From Opitutaceae bacterium (lineage in GTDB: Bacteria > Verrucomicrobiota > Verrucomicrobiia > Opitutales > Opitutaceae): DNA of 64,000 bases. The position numbers and the translations under genes are program-made. Under the pieces are notes generated by a model. It searched no databases and was not told the origin of the DNA. It worked only from the letters and a program-made list of their open reading frames with translations. The number at the start of each line of letters is the position of its first letter. Positions within the stretch are counted from its first letter, which is position 1. The stretch is taken from NCBI GenBank assembly GCA_024233285.1, contig JACKPU010000001.1, positions 682,001 through 746,000 on the forward strand. Direction: 5' to 3'. Of the stretch, positions 7,655 to 15,758 are shown piece by piece.

Positions 7655-9841
7655 ATGATGGTGTTGCAGAAATGGAAAAAGTATCTGTTCAGGCCCATCC
7701 GCGAATTTTGCGGGCTCGCGGAGGGCGCCACTTATTTCTGGCCGCGCTGGATCGTGCTGCGGGCGGTGGGTTTGGTTTACGTTTTGATTTTTTGGAACGC
7801 CCTGACGGAGGCGCGGGTGTTGATCGGACCGTCGGGCATTATTCCCGCCGAAGGCTTGATGCCGCACTTGACCAATTTGTTCGGCGGTCCCGTGGCCGCG
7901 TTCTTTCGCGCGCCAAGCGTATTCTGGCTGGGGGCGGGCGATGGGGCGATTCTGTTCTGGAGTTGGGTGGGCATGGCGGCGGCTCTTGCGGTGGTCCTGA
8001 ACCTCTGGCCGCGGCTCGCACTCTCAGTCTGTTGGGTGGTGTTTCTCTCGTTCGTTTCCTGTTACGCCATCTTTTCATCCACCCAGATGGACCAGTTGAT
8101 GTTGGAAGTGGCGCTGCTCTGCATCCCGTTTGCGCCGGCCGGTCTGCGCCCCGGCTTGGGGCATGACTCTCCGCCGCGCCCCATCGTCCTGTTCATGGTG
8201 CGGTGGCTGTTGATCCGCGTGATGTTTGAGTCGGGTCTGTTCAAGCTCCTTTCCGGCGATCCGCATTGGCGCGAATTCACGGCGATGGACATCATGTATG
8301 AGACGGCGCCGTTTCCCACGATTCTGGGATACGTGGATCACAACCTGCCCCACGTGCAGCACTTGTTTGAAACGGCGCTGACCTTTGCGGCGGAGTTGCT
8401 CGCGCCGGTGCTCGCGATCTTCGCCGGGCGCCGCGGACGTTGGTTTGCGATCATCACGTGGACGATGTTGCAGGCCGGCATTCAGCTGACCGCGAATTTC
8501 GGCTGGCTCAACTTCGCCGCGTTCGGGCTGGGCCTGGTCTTGTTGGATGATCAGATGCTGGCCGGCCTGGCGAAACGGTTGCGTCTGCGGCGCTGGCACG
8601 AACGCCTGCAAGCGAAGGCTGTGCCGGTGACTGCCTCGCCGCGCGCGTCATGGCGGCTGCGCGCGCTGCGCGTCGCCCTGTGGCTGCACTTCGGCATCGC
8701 CATGTATGACGCCGTTACAGTGGTCACGCTGGGCCAGGCGAGTTTTTCAGAGGACCCGAATCGTCCGTGGCACTACGCTTACATGGATTTTCGCAGTGCC
8801 AATGCCTACACGTTATACGCCACGTTTACCCCGGATCGCGTCGGGGTGGAGTTTACGGGCTCCAACGACGGCGGGGTCACCTGGCGGCCTTACCTTTACC
8901 CCAACCTGCCGCAGCAAACAGATCGCATCTGCGGCTTCATCGCGCCGCGCTTTTTGCGCTTTGAAGCAACCATGCAGGTGGTGGCGACGCTGCCCGAGCG
9001 CACCTCGACCGTGCCATTGATTGCCTTGAAGTTGCTGGAGCGTGATCCGCGCATCATCGCGCTGTTTGAAAATGATCCGTTTGCGGAGCGCCCGCCGACC
9101 ATGATGCGGATGCGCCGCTACCAACTCAAGTTCACCGATTGGGCGACATGGCGTGAGACCGGCGATTATTGGACCAAGACCTACTTGGATGACTACGCGC
9201 CGATGTTCTACATCGATGCCAGTGGTCGAATCACCGAGGCGAGGAGTGTTGAAGAGACGATGCGGGTGCAGGCGGAGCAAGGGAACCCGGCGGCGCAAAA
9301 TTATCTTGGATCGGCCCACATGTCCGGCCAGGCCGGAGCTCGTGATTTGATCCAAGCCGAGCGCTGGTTTCTGCTCGCCGCCGGCCAGGGGTTTGCGGGC
9401 GCCGAACACAATCTGGGCGTGCTCCATAGTGATCCGGCGTTTGCCAGATACAGTCGAACCGAAGCCGCCCGTTGGTTTGCCCGCGCGGCAGAGCGGGGAT
9501 TCGCGCCGGCGCAATACGCCATGGGCTGGCTGCATGAACAGGGTCTGGGAGTTCCTCAAAATCCGTCACAAGCGGCCAAGTGGTATCGCGCCGCCGCGGA
9601 GCAAAACGAGGTGAATGCGCAGTTCCGTCTCGGGCTCTGTTACTACCGCGGCTTGGGGGTGCGGAGGGATGAAGTCGAAGCGCTCGCCTGGTTTACGCTG
9701 GCCGCCCGTCAGGGCGACGAAGACGCGGCGGAGAACGCCAGGGTGCTGGCGCAGCAGCTGGGCAACGCCGCGGTGGCTGAAGCCCGCGAGCGGGCCGATC
9801 GTTATGCGTCACTGTCCGGCGCCGCGCCGACAAAGCCCTGA
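7655..9841 (+). CDS. Lipase maturation factor (LMF1)-like membrane protein fused to Sel1 repeats
   Basis: A 728-residue protein. Residues 1 to about 480 match the LMF1 pattern: RPIREFCGLAEGATYFWPRW, a series of membrane segments, SSTQMDQLMLEVALL, RWLLIRVMFESGLFKLLSGDPHWREFTAMD, then PWHYAYMDFR and a soluble FTDW-type domain. From about 555 there are four Sel1-type repeats (AAQNYLGSAHMSG, AEHNLGVLHSD, AQYAMGWLHEQGLGV, AQFRLGLCYYRGLGV). LMF1 in animals helps lipases fold; bacterial roles are not established. Sel1 repeats mediate protein contacts. AGGAGG at 7628-7633 is the only good ribosome-binding site but lies far (21 nt) from the ATG. Family call is good, function unknown. Confidence 0.82.
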   Translation: MMVLQKWKKYLFRPIREFCGLAEGATYFWPRWIVLRAVGLVYVLIFWNALTEARVLIGPSGIIPAEGLMPHLTNLFGGPVAAFFRAPSVFWLGAGDGAILFWSWVGMAAALAVVLNLWPRLALSVCWVVFLSFVSCYAIFSSTQMDQLMLEVALLCIPFAPAGLRPGLGHDSPPRPIVLFMVRWLLIRVMFESGLFKLLSGDPHWREFTAMDIMYETAPFPTILGYVDHNLPHVQHLFETALTFAAELLAPVLAIFAGRRGRWFAIITWTMLQAGIQLTANFGWLNFAAFGLGLVLLDDQMLAGLAKRLRLRRWHERLQAKAVPVTASPRASWRLRALRVALWLHFGIAMYDAVTVVTLGQASFSEDPNRPWHYAYMDFRSANAYTLYATFTPDRVGVEFTGSNDGGVTWRPYLYPNLPQQTDRICGFIAPRFLRFEATMQVVATLPERTSTVPLIALKLLERDPRIIALFENDPFAERPPTMMRMRRYQLKFTDWATWRETGDYWTKTYLDDYAPMFYIDASGRITEARSVEETMRVQAEQGNPAAQNYLGSAHMSGQAGARDLIQAERWFLLAAGQGFAGAEHNLGVLHSDPAFARYSRTEAARWFARAAERGFAPAQYAMGWLHEQGLGVPQNPSQAAKWYRAAAEQNEVNAQFRLGLCYYRGLGVRRDEVEALAWFTLAARQGDEDAAENARVLAQQLGNAAVAEARERADRYASLSGAAPTKP

Positions 9842-9888
9842 CCGGTTCGAGGCTTTCTATCGAGAGCGGGGACTGGCATGATGGTGGC

Positions 9889-11115
9889 ATGAGTGCGCAA
9901 CCACCGGCTGACCGGCGGCCGGGAGTCTGGCTTTTCGCCTGCCTGTATTTCAGTGAGGGCGCGCCGATCGGTTTTATCTGGTGGGCGTTGCCGACCTTGC
10001 TGCGCACCGAGGGCGTGGCGGTGGAGCGCATCACCACGCTCACGGCGCTGCTCGTGCTGCCTTGGACCGCGAAATTTTTGTGGGCGCCGGCGATAGACGC
10101 AATGCGCTCGGCGCGCTGGGGCTTCCGCCATTGGGCGATGGCCGCGCAGTTCGCGATGGGCGCGTGCCTGCTGCCGTTGTTGTGGTTCGATCCGGTGCAA
10201 CATCTCGGCGTGTGGATCGTGCTGCTCGTATTGCATGCGTTTTTCGCCGCCACGCAGGATGTGGCGATCGATGCGCTCGCGGTGAGCAGTGCGCGGCCGG
10301 AGCAGCGCGGCTGGCTCAACGGTGCGATGCAGGCCGGCATGCTGCTGGGCCGCAGTCTGTTTGGCGGCGGTGCGATCTGGCTGGCGAGTCAGTTCGGCTG
10401 GCATGCCGTGCTGCTGGGCCTGCTGGCGGCGATCTGGATCTCGCTCGGTCTGCTCTGGCGCACGAAGGGCGAACCGGCGCGCGCCGCAGTCACGGGATCG
10501 GTGCGCGCGCAATTCCAACAATCGCTGCGCCGCGCGTTGTCGGCGCGCACGACCTGGCTGGGCTTGGGTTTCGCGTTGCTGGCGGGCGCGGGCTTCGAGG
10601 CGTTTGGTGCGCTGGCCGGTCCGTTTCTGGTGGACTCCGGCGTGAGTGCGAACGCGACGGGATTCTTCTTCGGCGTGCCCGTGGTCGGGGCCATGCTGAT
10701 CGGCGGCTTGATCGGCGGGCGCGTGGCCGACGGGTTGGGTCGGCGCCGCGCCGTGGTGGCGGGCATGACCGTTCTCACGGTGACATTGTGCGGCGTCGCC
10801 GCAGGTCATCACGCCAGGCTGACCGGCAGCGCGCTGATGATTTTGATGACGACGGTTTACCTTGGCGTCGGGTTTTTCACCGCGGCATCCTACGCGTTGT
10901 TCATGGATCTCACCGATCCGCGTTTGGGCGCGACGCAGTTCAGCGCGTTCATGGCCGCGACCAACGCCTGCGAGGCGTGGGCGGCGTGGCTGGGGGGACG
11001 CATCGCGGGGGGGCCGGGTTATGCCGCGACTTTCGTCATCATGCCGCTGCTTGCGCTGATCGCCTTGCTGTTTTTGCGCGCGCTGCCGCGGAGCCTATCC
11101 GGTCAAGGGGGTTGA
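9889..11115 (+). CDS. MFS transporter, AmpG-like (PAT family)
   Basis: A 408-residue polytopic membrane protein with about 12 hydrophobic segments. It opens WLFACLYFSEGAPIGFIWWALPTLLR, and has FLWAPAIDAM and HAFFAATQDVAIDALAVSS, all typical of the AmpG/PAT group that takes up muropeptides (anhydro-muramyl peptides) or related compounds through the inner membrane. The substrate in this organism is not shown by sequence. It starts at ATG 9889, 47 bp after the LMF1-like gene and 31 bp before the amidohydrolase gene, so these three may be co-transcribed. Confidence 0.8.
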   Translation: MSAQPPADRRPGVWLFACLYFSEGAPIGFIWWALPTLLRTEGVAVERITTLTALLVLPWTAKFLWAPAIDAMRSARWGFRHWAMAAQFAMGACLLPLLWFDPVQHLGVWIVLLVLHAFFAATQDVAIDALAVSSARPEQRGWLNGAMQAGMLLGRSLFGGGAIWLASQFGWHAVLLGLLAAIWISLGLLWRTKGEPARAAVTGSVRAQFQQSLRRALSARTTWLGLGFALLAGAGFEAFGALAGPFLVDSGVSANATGFFFGVPVVGAMLIGGLIGGRVADGLGRRRAVVAGMTVLTVTLCGVAAGHHARLTGSALMILMTTVYLGVGFFTAASYALFMDLTDPRLGATQFSAFMAATNACEAWAAWLGGRIAGGPGYAATFVIMPLLALIALLFLRALPRSLSGQGG

Positions 11116-11146
11116 ACCCATCGCGATCCCGGTGTAGGCTGCCTCC

Positions 11147-11962
11147 ATGATCATCGATGTTCACACCCACCTGAATAACTACGACGAAACCATCGATGTG
11201 CCACTGGAACAGCGCTTGGAGCAACTCCAGGAGTCGATGGCGTTCAGCAAAGTGGATGCGGCCATGATTCTCACTTCCTACAAGGTCAATCAGCACCGGC
11301 CTTCCACGCGCGAAGTGGTGGAGCTGACCAAGGACATCCCCGGTCTGCACACCGTCGCGGGTATCAGTTTTCTCAATTACCGTGAACGCGACCTGCGCGA
11401 ACTCAGCGACTACCTGCGCGCCGGTCTCGTCAAGGGCTTGAAACTATATCCGGGTTACGAGCCGTTCTATCCGCACGACTCGCGTTGTCGCGTGCTGTAT
11501 GATCTCGCTTGCGAATATGATGTGCCGGTGATGGTGCACACCGGCGACACCTACACCCCAAAAGGCAAGGTGCGTTACGCGCACCCCATTCACCTCGACG
11601 ACGTGGCGGTGGATTTCCCGGATCTGAAACTGGTCATCTGCCATGTCGGCAACCCGTGGATCCGCGACTGCATGGAGGTCGTTTACAAAAACAAGAACGT
11701 GCACGCCGACATCTCCGGACTCGTGCTGGGTGACTTCACCGAACGCTTCGAGGCCTTCATGCTCGAACAGGTGAAGGAAATGATCCTCTACGCCGGCGAT
11801 CCCAACTACCTGCTTTATGGCACCGACTGGCCAATCTGCCGGATGCGCACCTATTTGAAGTTTGTGCGCGGCCTCGGATTGTCGCCGGAGCACGAGGAGA
11901 AAATCCTCTGGCGCAATACCGACCGCCTTTTCCGGCTGGGCCTTGCGGGGAGCTCCGGTTGA
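11147..11962 (+). CDS. Amidohydrolase-family metal-dependent hydrolase
   Basis: A 271-residue TIM-barrel protein of the amidohydrolase-2 (PF04909) type. It starts MIIDVHTHLNNYDE with the His-x-His metal pair, has GLKLYPGYEPF, a metal-binding His in VPVMVHTGDTY, a second in LKLVICHVGNPW, and the late Asp in LLYGTDWPICR. Relatives hydrolyse C-O, C-N or C-C bonds of small molecules (lactones, decarboxylations); the substrate is unknown. It shares the fold and approximate length with the protein at 53229-53999 but is clearly distinct. A start at 11147 is fixed by the family's N-terminal metal motif. Confidence 0.82.
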   Translation: MIIDVHTHLNNYDETIDVPLEQRLEQLQESMAFSKVDAAMILTSYKVNQHRPSTREVVELTKDIPGLHTVAGISFLNYRERDLRELSDYLRAGLVKGLKLYPGYEPFYPHDSRCRVLYDLACEYDVPVMVHTGDTYTPKGKVRYAHPIHLDDVAVDFPDLKLVICHVGNPWIRDCMEVVYKNKNVHADISGLVLGDFTERFEAFMLEQVKEMILYAGDPNYLLYGTDWPICRMRTYLKFVRGLGLSPEHEEKILWRNTDRLFRLGLAGSSG

Positions 11963-11973
11963 CGCTTGGCAGT

Positions 11974-11993
11974 GGAACTGATAAGTCAGTTCC
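11974..11993 (+). promoter_or_regulatory. Inverted repeat abutting the start codon of the GNAT-nitrilase gene
   Basis: GGAACTGA, TAAG, TCAGTTCC: 8-nt perfect arms with a 4-nt loop, and the next base is the A of the ATG at 11994. In mRNA this hairpin would occupy the whole ribosome-binding region. It may attenuate translation or be a protein-binding site. Confidence 0.55.
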
Positions 11994-13595
11994 ATGACGA
12001 AATCGAAAACGCCCAAACGGGTCAAAGTCCGGCGCGCCAACGCCAAGGACATTCCGAAGCTCGTCGAGCTCAACCGTGCCGCTTACCCGGTGCTGGCCAA
12101 CGAGAACGTGGTCTGGGGCGAGGCGCATTTGCGCGCGCACCAGCAGATTTTCCCCGAAGGCCAGATGCTGGCCGAGGTCGAGGGTCGCATCGTCGGCGCT
12201 ATCTCCACACTGATCGTCAATCTCGGTTCCGATCCACTGCGCAATCACACCTGGGCCGGCATCACCGACAGCGGTTATTTTTCCAGCCACGATCCGGCGG
12301 GTGACACGCTTTACGGCGCCGATATCTATGTGCATCCGGACGCGCGCGGGCTCGGCGTCGGCGCGGCGCTTTACGCCGCGCGGCGGCAGCTCTGCCGCAA
12401 ACTCAACCTCCGCCGCATTCTCGCGGGCGGCCGGCTCTGGAATTACAGCGAACAGGCGGCCAAGATGTCCGCGCCCGAATATGCGCAGCGCGTCATAGCC
12501 GGCGAATTTCGCGACCTGGTGCTCAGTTTCCAGCTGCGCGAGGGTTTCGCGCTGCGTCGGGTGATGCCCAATTACCTGCGCGATCCGCGGAGTCACAACT
12601 ACGCCAGCCTGATCGAGTGGCTTAATCCCGATTATCAGCCCAAGCCAGTGACCGGCGACCGCAAGGCCCGCGTCGCCTGTGTTCAATACCAGATGCGCCG
12701 CGTGAAATCCTTCGCCGAGTTCGCCCGGCAGGTGACCTATTTCATCGATGTCGCCGCCGACAACGACGCCGATTTCGTGCTGCTGCCCGAACTCTTCACC
12801 GTGCAGTTGCTCTCGGCGACCAACACACTCTCTCCGCAGGAGGGCATGCGCAAACTCTCCGACTACACCGGTCGGCTCGACACCCTGCTCGGCAAACTCG
12901 CCCTGCGGCACGGCCTTACGATCATCGGCGGCGGCCACCCTACGAAGATCGGGAAGGAGCTGCGCAACATCGCCACGGTCTACTTGCCCGACGGTCGCCG
13001 CGTGCGGCAACCCAAGCTCCATATCACGCCGAATGAACGGCATTGGTGGGGCATCACCGGCGGTTCCACCTTGCAAACGGTCGACACGCCGGTCGCGCGC
13101 ATCGGCGTGCTGATCTGCTACGACGCCGAGTTTCCGGAGGCGGCGCGGCATCTCGCCGATCTCGGCGCCGAGATCATTTTCGTGCCATTCTGCACCGACA
13201 ACCGCCAAGGCTACCTGCGCGTGCGGCATTGCGCCGCGGCCCGGGCGATCGAAAACCAAGTTTACGTGGCCCTCGCCGGCAACATCGGCAACCTGCCCGA
13301 CGTGCCCAACATGGACATCCAATACGGTCAGGCCGCGGTGCTCACGCCGTCGGACTTCGCGTTCGCCCGCGACGGCATCGCCGCCGAGGCCGATGCGAAT
13401 GTCGAGACCGTGCTCATCTGCGACGTCGATCTGGACGAATTGCAGAAGGCCCACAGCACCGGCACGGTCACGCCGCGACTCGATCGCCGGCCCGACCTGT
13501 TCAAGGTTGTCGCCACGGTCGGCAACAACGAACCGCCGGTGAGTTTGCGCGAGGGCGACGGACCGCTGGGCGAACAGCCGCAGCGCGATTCCTGA
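11994..13595 (+). CDS. Bifunctional GNAT acetyltransferase / carbon-nitrogen hydrolase
   Basis: A 533-residue two-domain protein. Residues 1 to about 215 are GNAT-like (KVRRANAKDIPKLVELNRAAYP, then DIYVHPDARGLGVGAALYAARR, the acetyl-CoA loop). Residues about 223-520 are a nitrilase-superfamily amidase with the Glu-Lys-Cys triad visible: Glu in FVLLPELFTV, Lys in RQPKLHITPNE, Cys in GVLICYDAEFPE. This fusion is a recognised widespread arrangement; substrates are unknown, possibly an amine and its amide. The 31-bp gap after the amidohydrolase gene, almost filled by a hairpin, suggests co-transcription. Confidence 0.9.
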   Translation: MTKSKTPKRVKVRRANAKDIPKLVELNRAAYPVLANENVVWGEAHLRAHQQIFPEGQMLAEVEGRIVGAISTLIVNLGSDPLRNHTWAGITDSGYFSSHDPAGDTLYGADIYVHPDARGLGVGAALYAARRQLCRKLNLRRILAGGRLWNYSEQAAKMSAPEYAQRVIAGEFRDLVLSFQLREGFALRRVMPNYLRDPRSHNYASLIEWLNPDYQPKPVTGDRKARVACVQYQMRRVKSFAEFARQVTYFIDVAADNDADFVLLPELFTVQLLSATNTLSPQEGMRKLSDYTGRLDTLLGKLALRHGLTIIGGGHPTKIGKELRNIATVYLPDGRRVRQPKLHITPNERHWWGITGGSTLQTVDTPVARIGVLICYDAEFPEAARHLADLGAEIIFVPFCTDNRQGYLRVRHCAAARAIENQVYVALAGNIGNLPDVPNMDIQYGQAAVLTPSDFAFARDGIAAEADANVETVLICDVDLDELQKAHSTGTVTPRLDRRPDLFKVVATVGNNEPPVSLREGDGPLGEQPQRDS

Positions 13596-13697
13596 CCGCT
13601 GACGCACTTTCTTTTACTTTTCCCTCGTGACCGTCGCGGGGTTGGTTAACACGGGCTGGTCGCTTCCGACCAATCCCCAACCCAACCCTGCATCACG

Positions 13698-14765
13698 ATG
13701 GAACCTGTCCGTTACGGCGTCATTGGCGCCGGTGTCATCGCCAGTCTCACGGCGTCCAAACTCAAACCCGGCGGTGCCGTCAAAGTCGTCGCCGTCGCCG
13801 ATGTGAATGAGGCCGCCGCGCAAAAACTCGCCGACACCGCCGGCGGCGCGCGCGTCCTCACCGATTATCATCAGCTGCTGGCCGATCCGGAGATCGAGGC
13901 GGTTTACATCGCCACGCCGCCGTTCCTGCACAAGCCGATGACGATCGACGCCCTGCGCGCCGGCAAGCATGTGTGCTGCGAAAAACCGTTTGTGCTCACG
14001 CGGCAGGAGGTGCTCGACATCATGGCCGTCAATCGCGAACACCCGCACCTCAGGGTCACGTGCTGCTCGTCGCGTTACCATAACACCGCCACCGCGCGAA
14101 AGGCCCGCGCGATGATTGCTGGCGGCGAACTCGGTGAGGTTTACCGCGTGCATTTCGAGCAGGTCACCGGCGGCTACGCCATCGGCACGAAGTTCCCCGC
14201 CTGGCGCAACGATCCGGCAAAGAACGGCGGCGGCATTTCGTTCGATTGGGGCCCTTACGATCTCGACTGGCTGAGCTTCATTCTCGGCGATCTGTTCCAA
14301 CCGCGTGTCGTCTTCGGCACTACCGGCAACTACTTTCCGCTCAGCGCCGAGCGCGTGCCGCCGTGCCTCGATGTGGACGGCCGGCTCGCGGCCGAGATCA
14401 TTTGTGACAACGGCCTGACAATTCACTGGGAACGCCGCGCGGCCGAGCACGGCCCCGCCCGGCACAACGTCGAGTTCCGCGGTCGGCAGGCCGGTCTCGA
14501 CCTGTGCTTCCTGCCGATGGGCGCCAAGCAGCAGTTGCACCATTACGCCTACCGCGGCGCCGAGGACCTCAAGGAAACCATCCTGCCCGACGCGGCGCCA
14601 GTCTGGGACGATACGCTCATGCACTCGATTCATGATCTCGCCGCCGCGATTCGTGAAAATCGTGCACCGTCCAACACGCTTGAGCACAACGTCAAAATCC
14701 AGGGCGTTTTCGACGCGTTGCTCGCCTCCGCCCGCACCCAACAGGCCGTGCGCATCCCGGAATAA
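13698..14765 (+). CDS. Gfo/Idh/MocA-family NAD(P)-dependent oxidoreductase
   Basis: A 355-residue protein. The N-terminal Rossmann fold starts YGVIGAGVIAS and continues with VVAVADVNE, AVYIATPPFLHKPMTIDALRAGKHVCCEKPF, where EKP supplies the conserved Lys. The C-terminal half is the alpha/beta substrate domain (GGGISFDWGPYDLDW). Members oxidise or isomerise sugars, inositols or sugar acids. It heads an apparent three-gene set with the TIM-barrel isomerase 6 bp downstream and the enolase-superfamily gene, so a role in hexose or uronate catabolism is likely. The substrate is inferred from context only. Confidence 0.9.
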   Translation: MEPVRYGVIGAGVIASLTASKLKPGGAVKVVAVADVNEAAAQKLADTAGGARVLTDYHQLLADPEIEAVYIATPPFLHKPMTIDALRAGKHVCCEKPFVLTRQEVLDIMAVNREHPHLRVTCCSSRYHNTATARKARAMIAGGELGEVYRVHFEQVTGGYAIGTKFPAWRNDPAKNGGGISFDWGPYDLDWLSFILGDLFQPRVVFGTTGNYFPLSAERVPPCLDVDGRLAAEIICDNGLTIHWERRAAEHGPARHNVEFRGRQAGLDLCFLPMGAKQQLHHYAYRGAEDLKETILPDAAPVWDDTLMHSIHDLAAAIRENRAPSNTLEHNVKIQGVFDALLASARTQQAVRIPE

Positions 14766-14771
14766 TTCCCC

Positions 14772-15671
14772 ATGGCGTTTCCCAACGAACTCATCCTGTT
14801 TAACAATCACTTCGCCATGCACCGGCGGAACTACCCGTTCCGCACGCGCCTGGCGATCGCCGCCGACATCGGCTACGACGGTTACGAACTGCATCCGCTC
14901 GAACCCGACGACGACAAGTCGTGGGACGAGTTTGCCGCGGCCTTCAAACCCAGCGGACTCAAATCGCTCGGCATGTATATCGTGGCCAAGGGCATCACCG
15001 ATGAGGAGTTTCCGCGCTTCGACAACGAGCTCACCCGGGTGAAGCGCATGTGCGACCGGCTCGCCGCGATTCATCCGCGCGCCTTCGTCAACTTCACCAT
15101 CGCGAGCAATCCGGGCAAGAATGGCACGCCGGATTACCGTGAGGCCGGTTCGGCCAAAGCCGAGCCGCGCCATTGGGAGCGCACGATCACGATGATGCGC
15201 GAGGTGGATGCCCACGTCACGCAGCTCGGCCTCAGCGCGAATCTCTACAACCACATCTGGTTCATGATCGATACGTCCGCCGCGCAGGTGCGCGCGATTC
15301 GCGATTCCGGCGCGAAGACGATCAAGCCTGGCATCGCCGCCTTCCACGCGTTCTTCCACCAAGGCGAACCGGATTTCTCCGAGCTTATGGCCCAGCCCGG
15401 GATGGAGGATCTCAGCTACTACGCGGTGCTCAGCGGCTGGCGCGAACCCGCCACGCCGTTTCGCTCGCGTCCGATCGACGATGGCAACATCGACATCGCC
15501 GCGAACCTCGGCCTGCTCTGGCAAAAGGGCTATACCGGTCCGATCATCTCGCAGGCCTACGATCTCGGCGGCGACGCTTACCTCACGGCGAAACGCTCCT
15601 ACGATTACCTGCGCTCGATTCACGAACGCTATCAACGCAACCCCGCGCTCAATCCGCATTATACCGCTTAA
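14772..15671 (+). CDS. Sugar phosphate isomerase/epimerase-like TIM-barrel protein
   Basis: A 299-residue protein of the xylose-isomerase-like/AP-endonuclease 2 TIM-barrel type (FPNELILFNNHFAMHRRNYPFRTRLAIAADIGYDGYELHPL, VNFTIASNPGK, GLSANLYNHIWFMID, KPGIAAFHAFFHQG). Members isomerise or epimerise ketoses, inosose or related compounds using a divalent metal. It lies 6 bp after the oxidoreductase gene and is surely co-transcribed. An uncertain point is the metal-site residues, since the usual H-x-D-x pattern is only partly seen (NLYNHIW). Confidence 0.75.
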   Translation: MAFPNELILFNNHFAMHRRNYPFRTRLAIAADIGYDGYELHPLEPDDDKSWDEFAAAFKPSGLKSLGMYIVAKGITDEEFPRFDNELTRVKRMCDRLAAIHPRAFVNFTIASNPGKNGTPDYREAGSAKAEPRHWERTITMMREVDAHVTQLGLSANLYNHIWFMIDTSAAQVRAIRDSGAKTIKPGIAAFHAFFHQGEPDFSELMAQPGMEDLSYYAVLSGWREPATPFRSRPIDDGNIDIAANLGLLWQKGYTGPIISQAYDLGGDAYLTAKRSYDYLRSIHERYQRNPALNPHYTA

Positions 15672-15673
15672 AC

Positions 15674-15746
15674 TGTAGGGCGGGGTCGCTGACCCCGCCC
15701 AAGCGACTTTTGATCAACGCGGCGGGATCGGCGATCCCGCCCTACA
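15674..15746. repeat. Paired GGCGGG hairpin repeat (REP-like)
   Basis: Two hairpins in the 87-bp gap between genes: GGCGGGGTC/GACCCCGCC followed by GGCGGGATC/GATCCCGCC, with the outer ends TGTAGGGCGGG and CCCGCCCTACA mutually inverted. It belongs to the dispersed family listed elsewhere in this annotation. It may act as an mRNA-stabilising or partial-termination element within the operon. Confidence 0.8.
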
Positions 15747-15758
15747 ATCCTGAAGCCC

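Noticed and set aside
6705..7658. 317-codon rightward frame opposite the heparinase-fold gene
   Set aside because: Antisense shadow; it lacks motifs and the coding strand has the heparinase C- and N-terminal blocks.
11757..13607. 616-codon leftward frame opposite the GNAT-nitrilase gene
   Set aside because: Antisense shadow with an Arg/Gly/Val-rich composition; the catalytic triad is on the plus strand.
13614..15659. 681-codon leftward frame opposite the oxidoreductase and isomerase genes
   Set aside because: Spans two well-supported plus-strand genes and has no family pattern.
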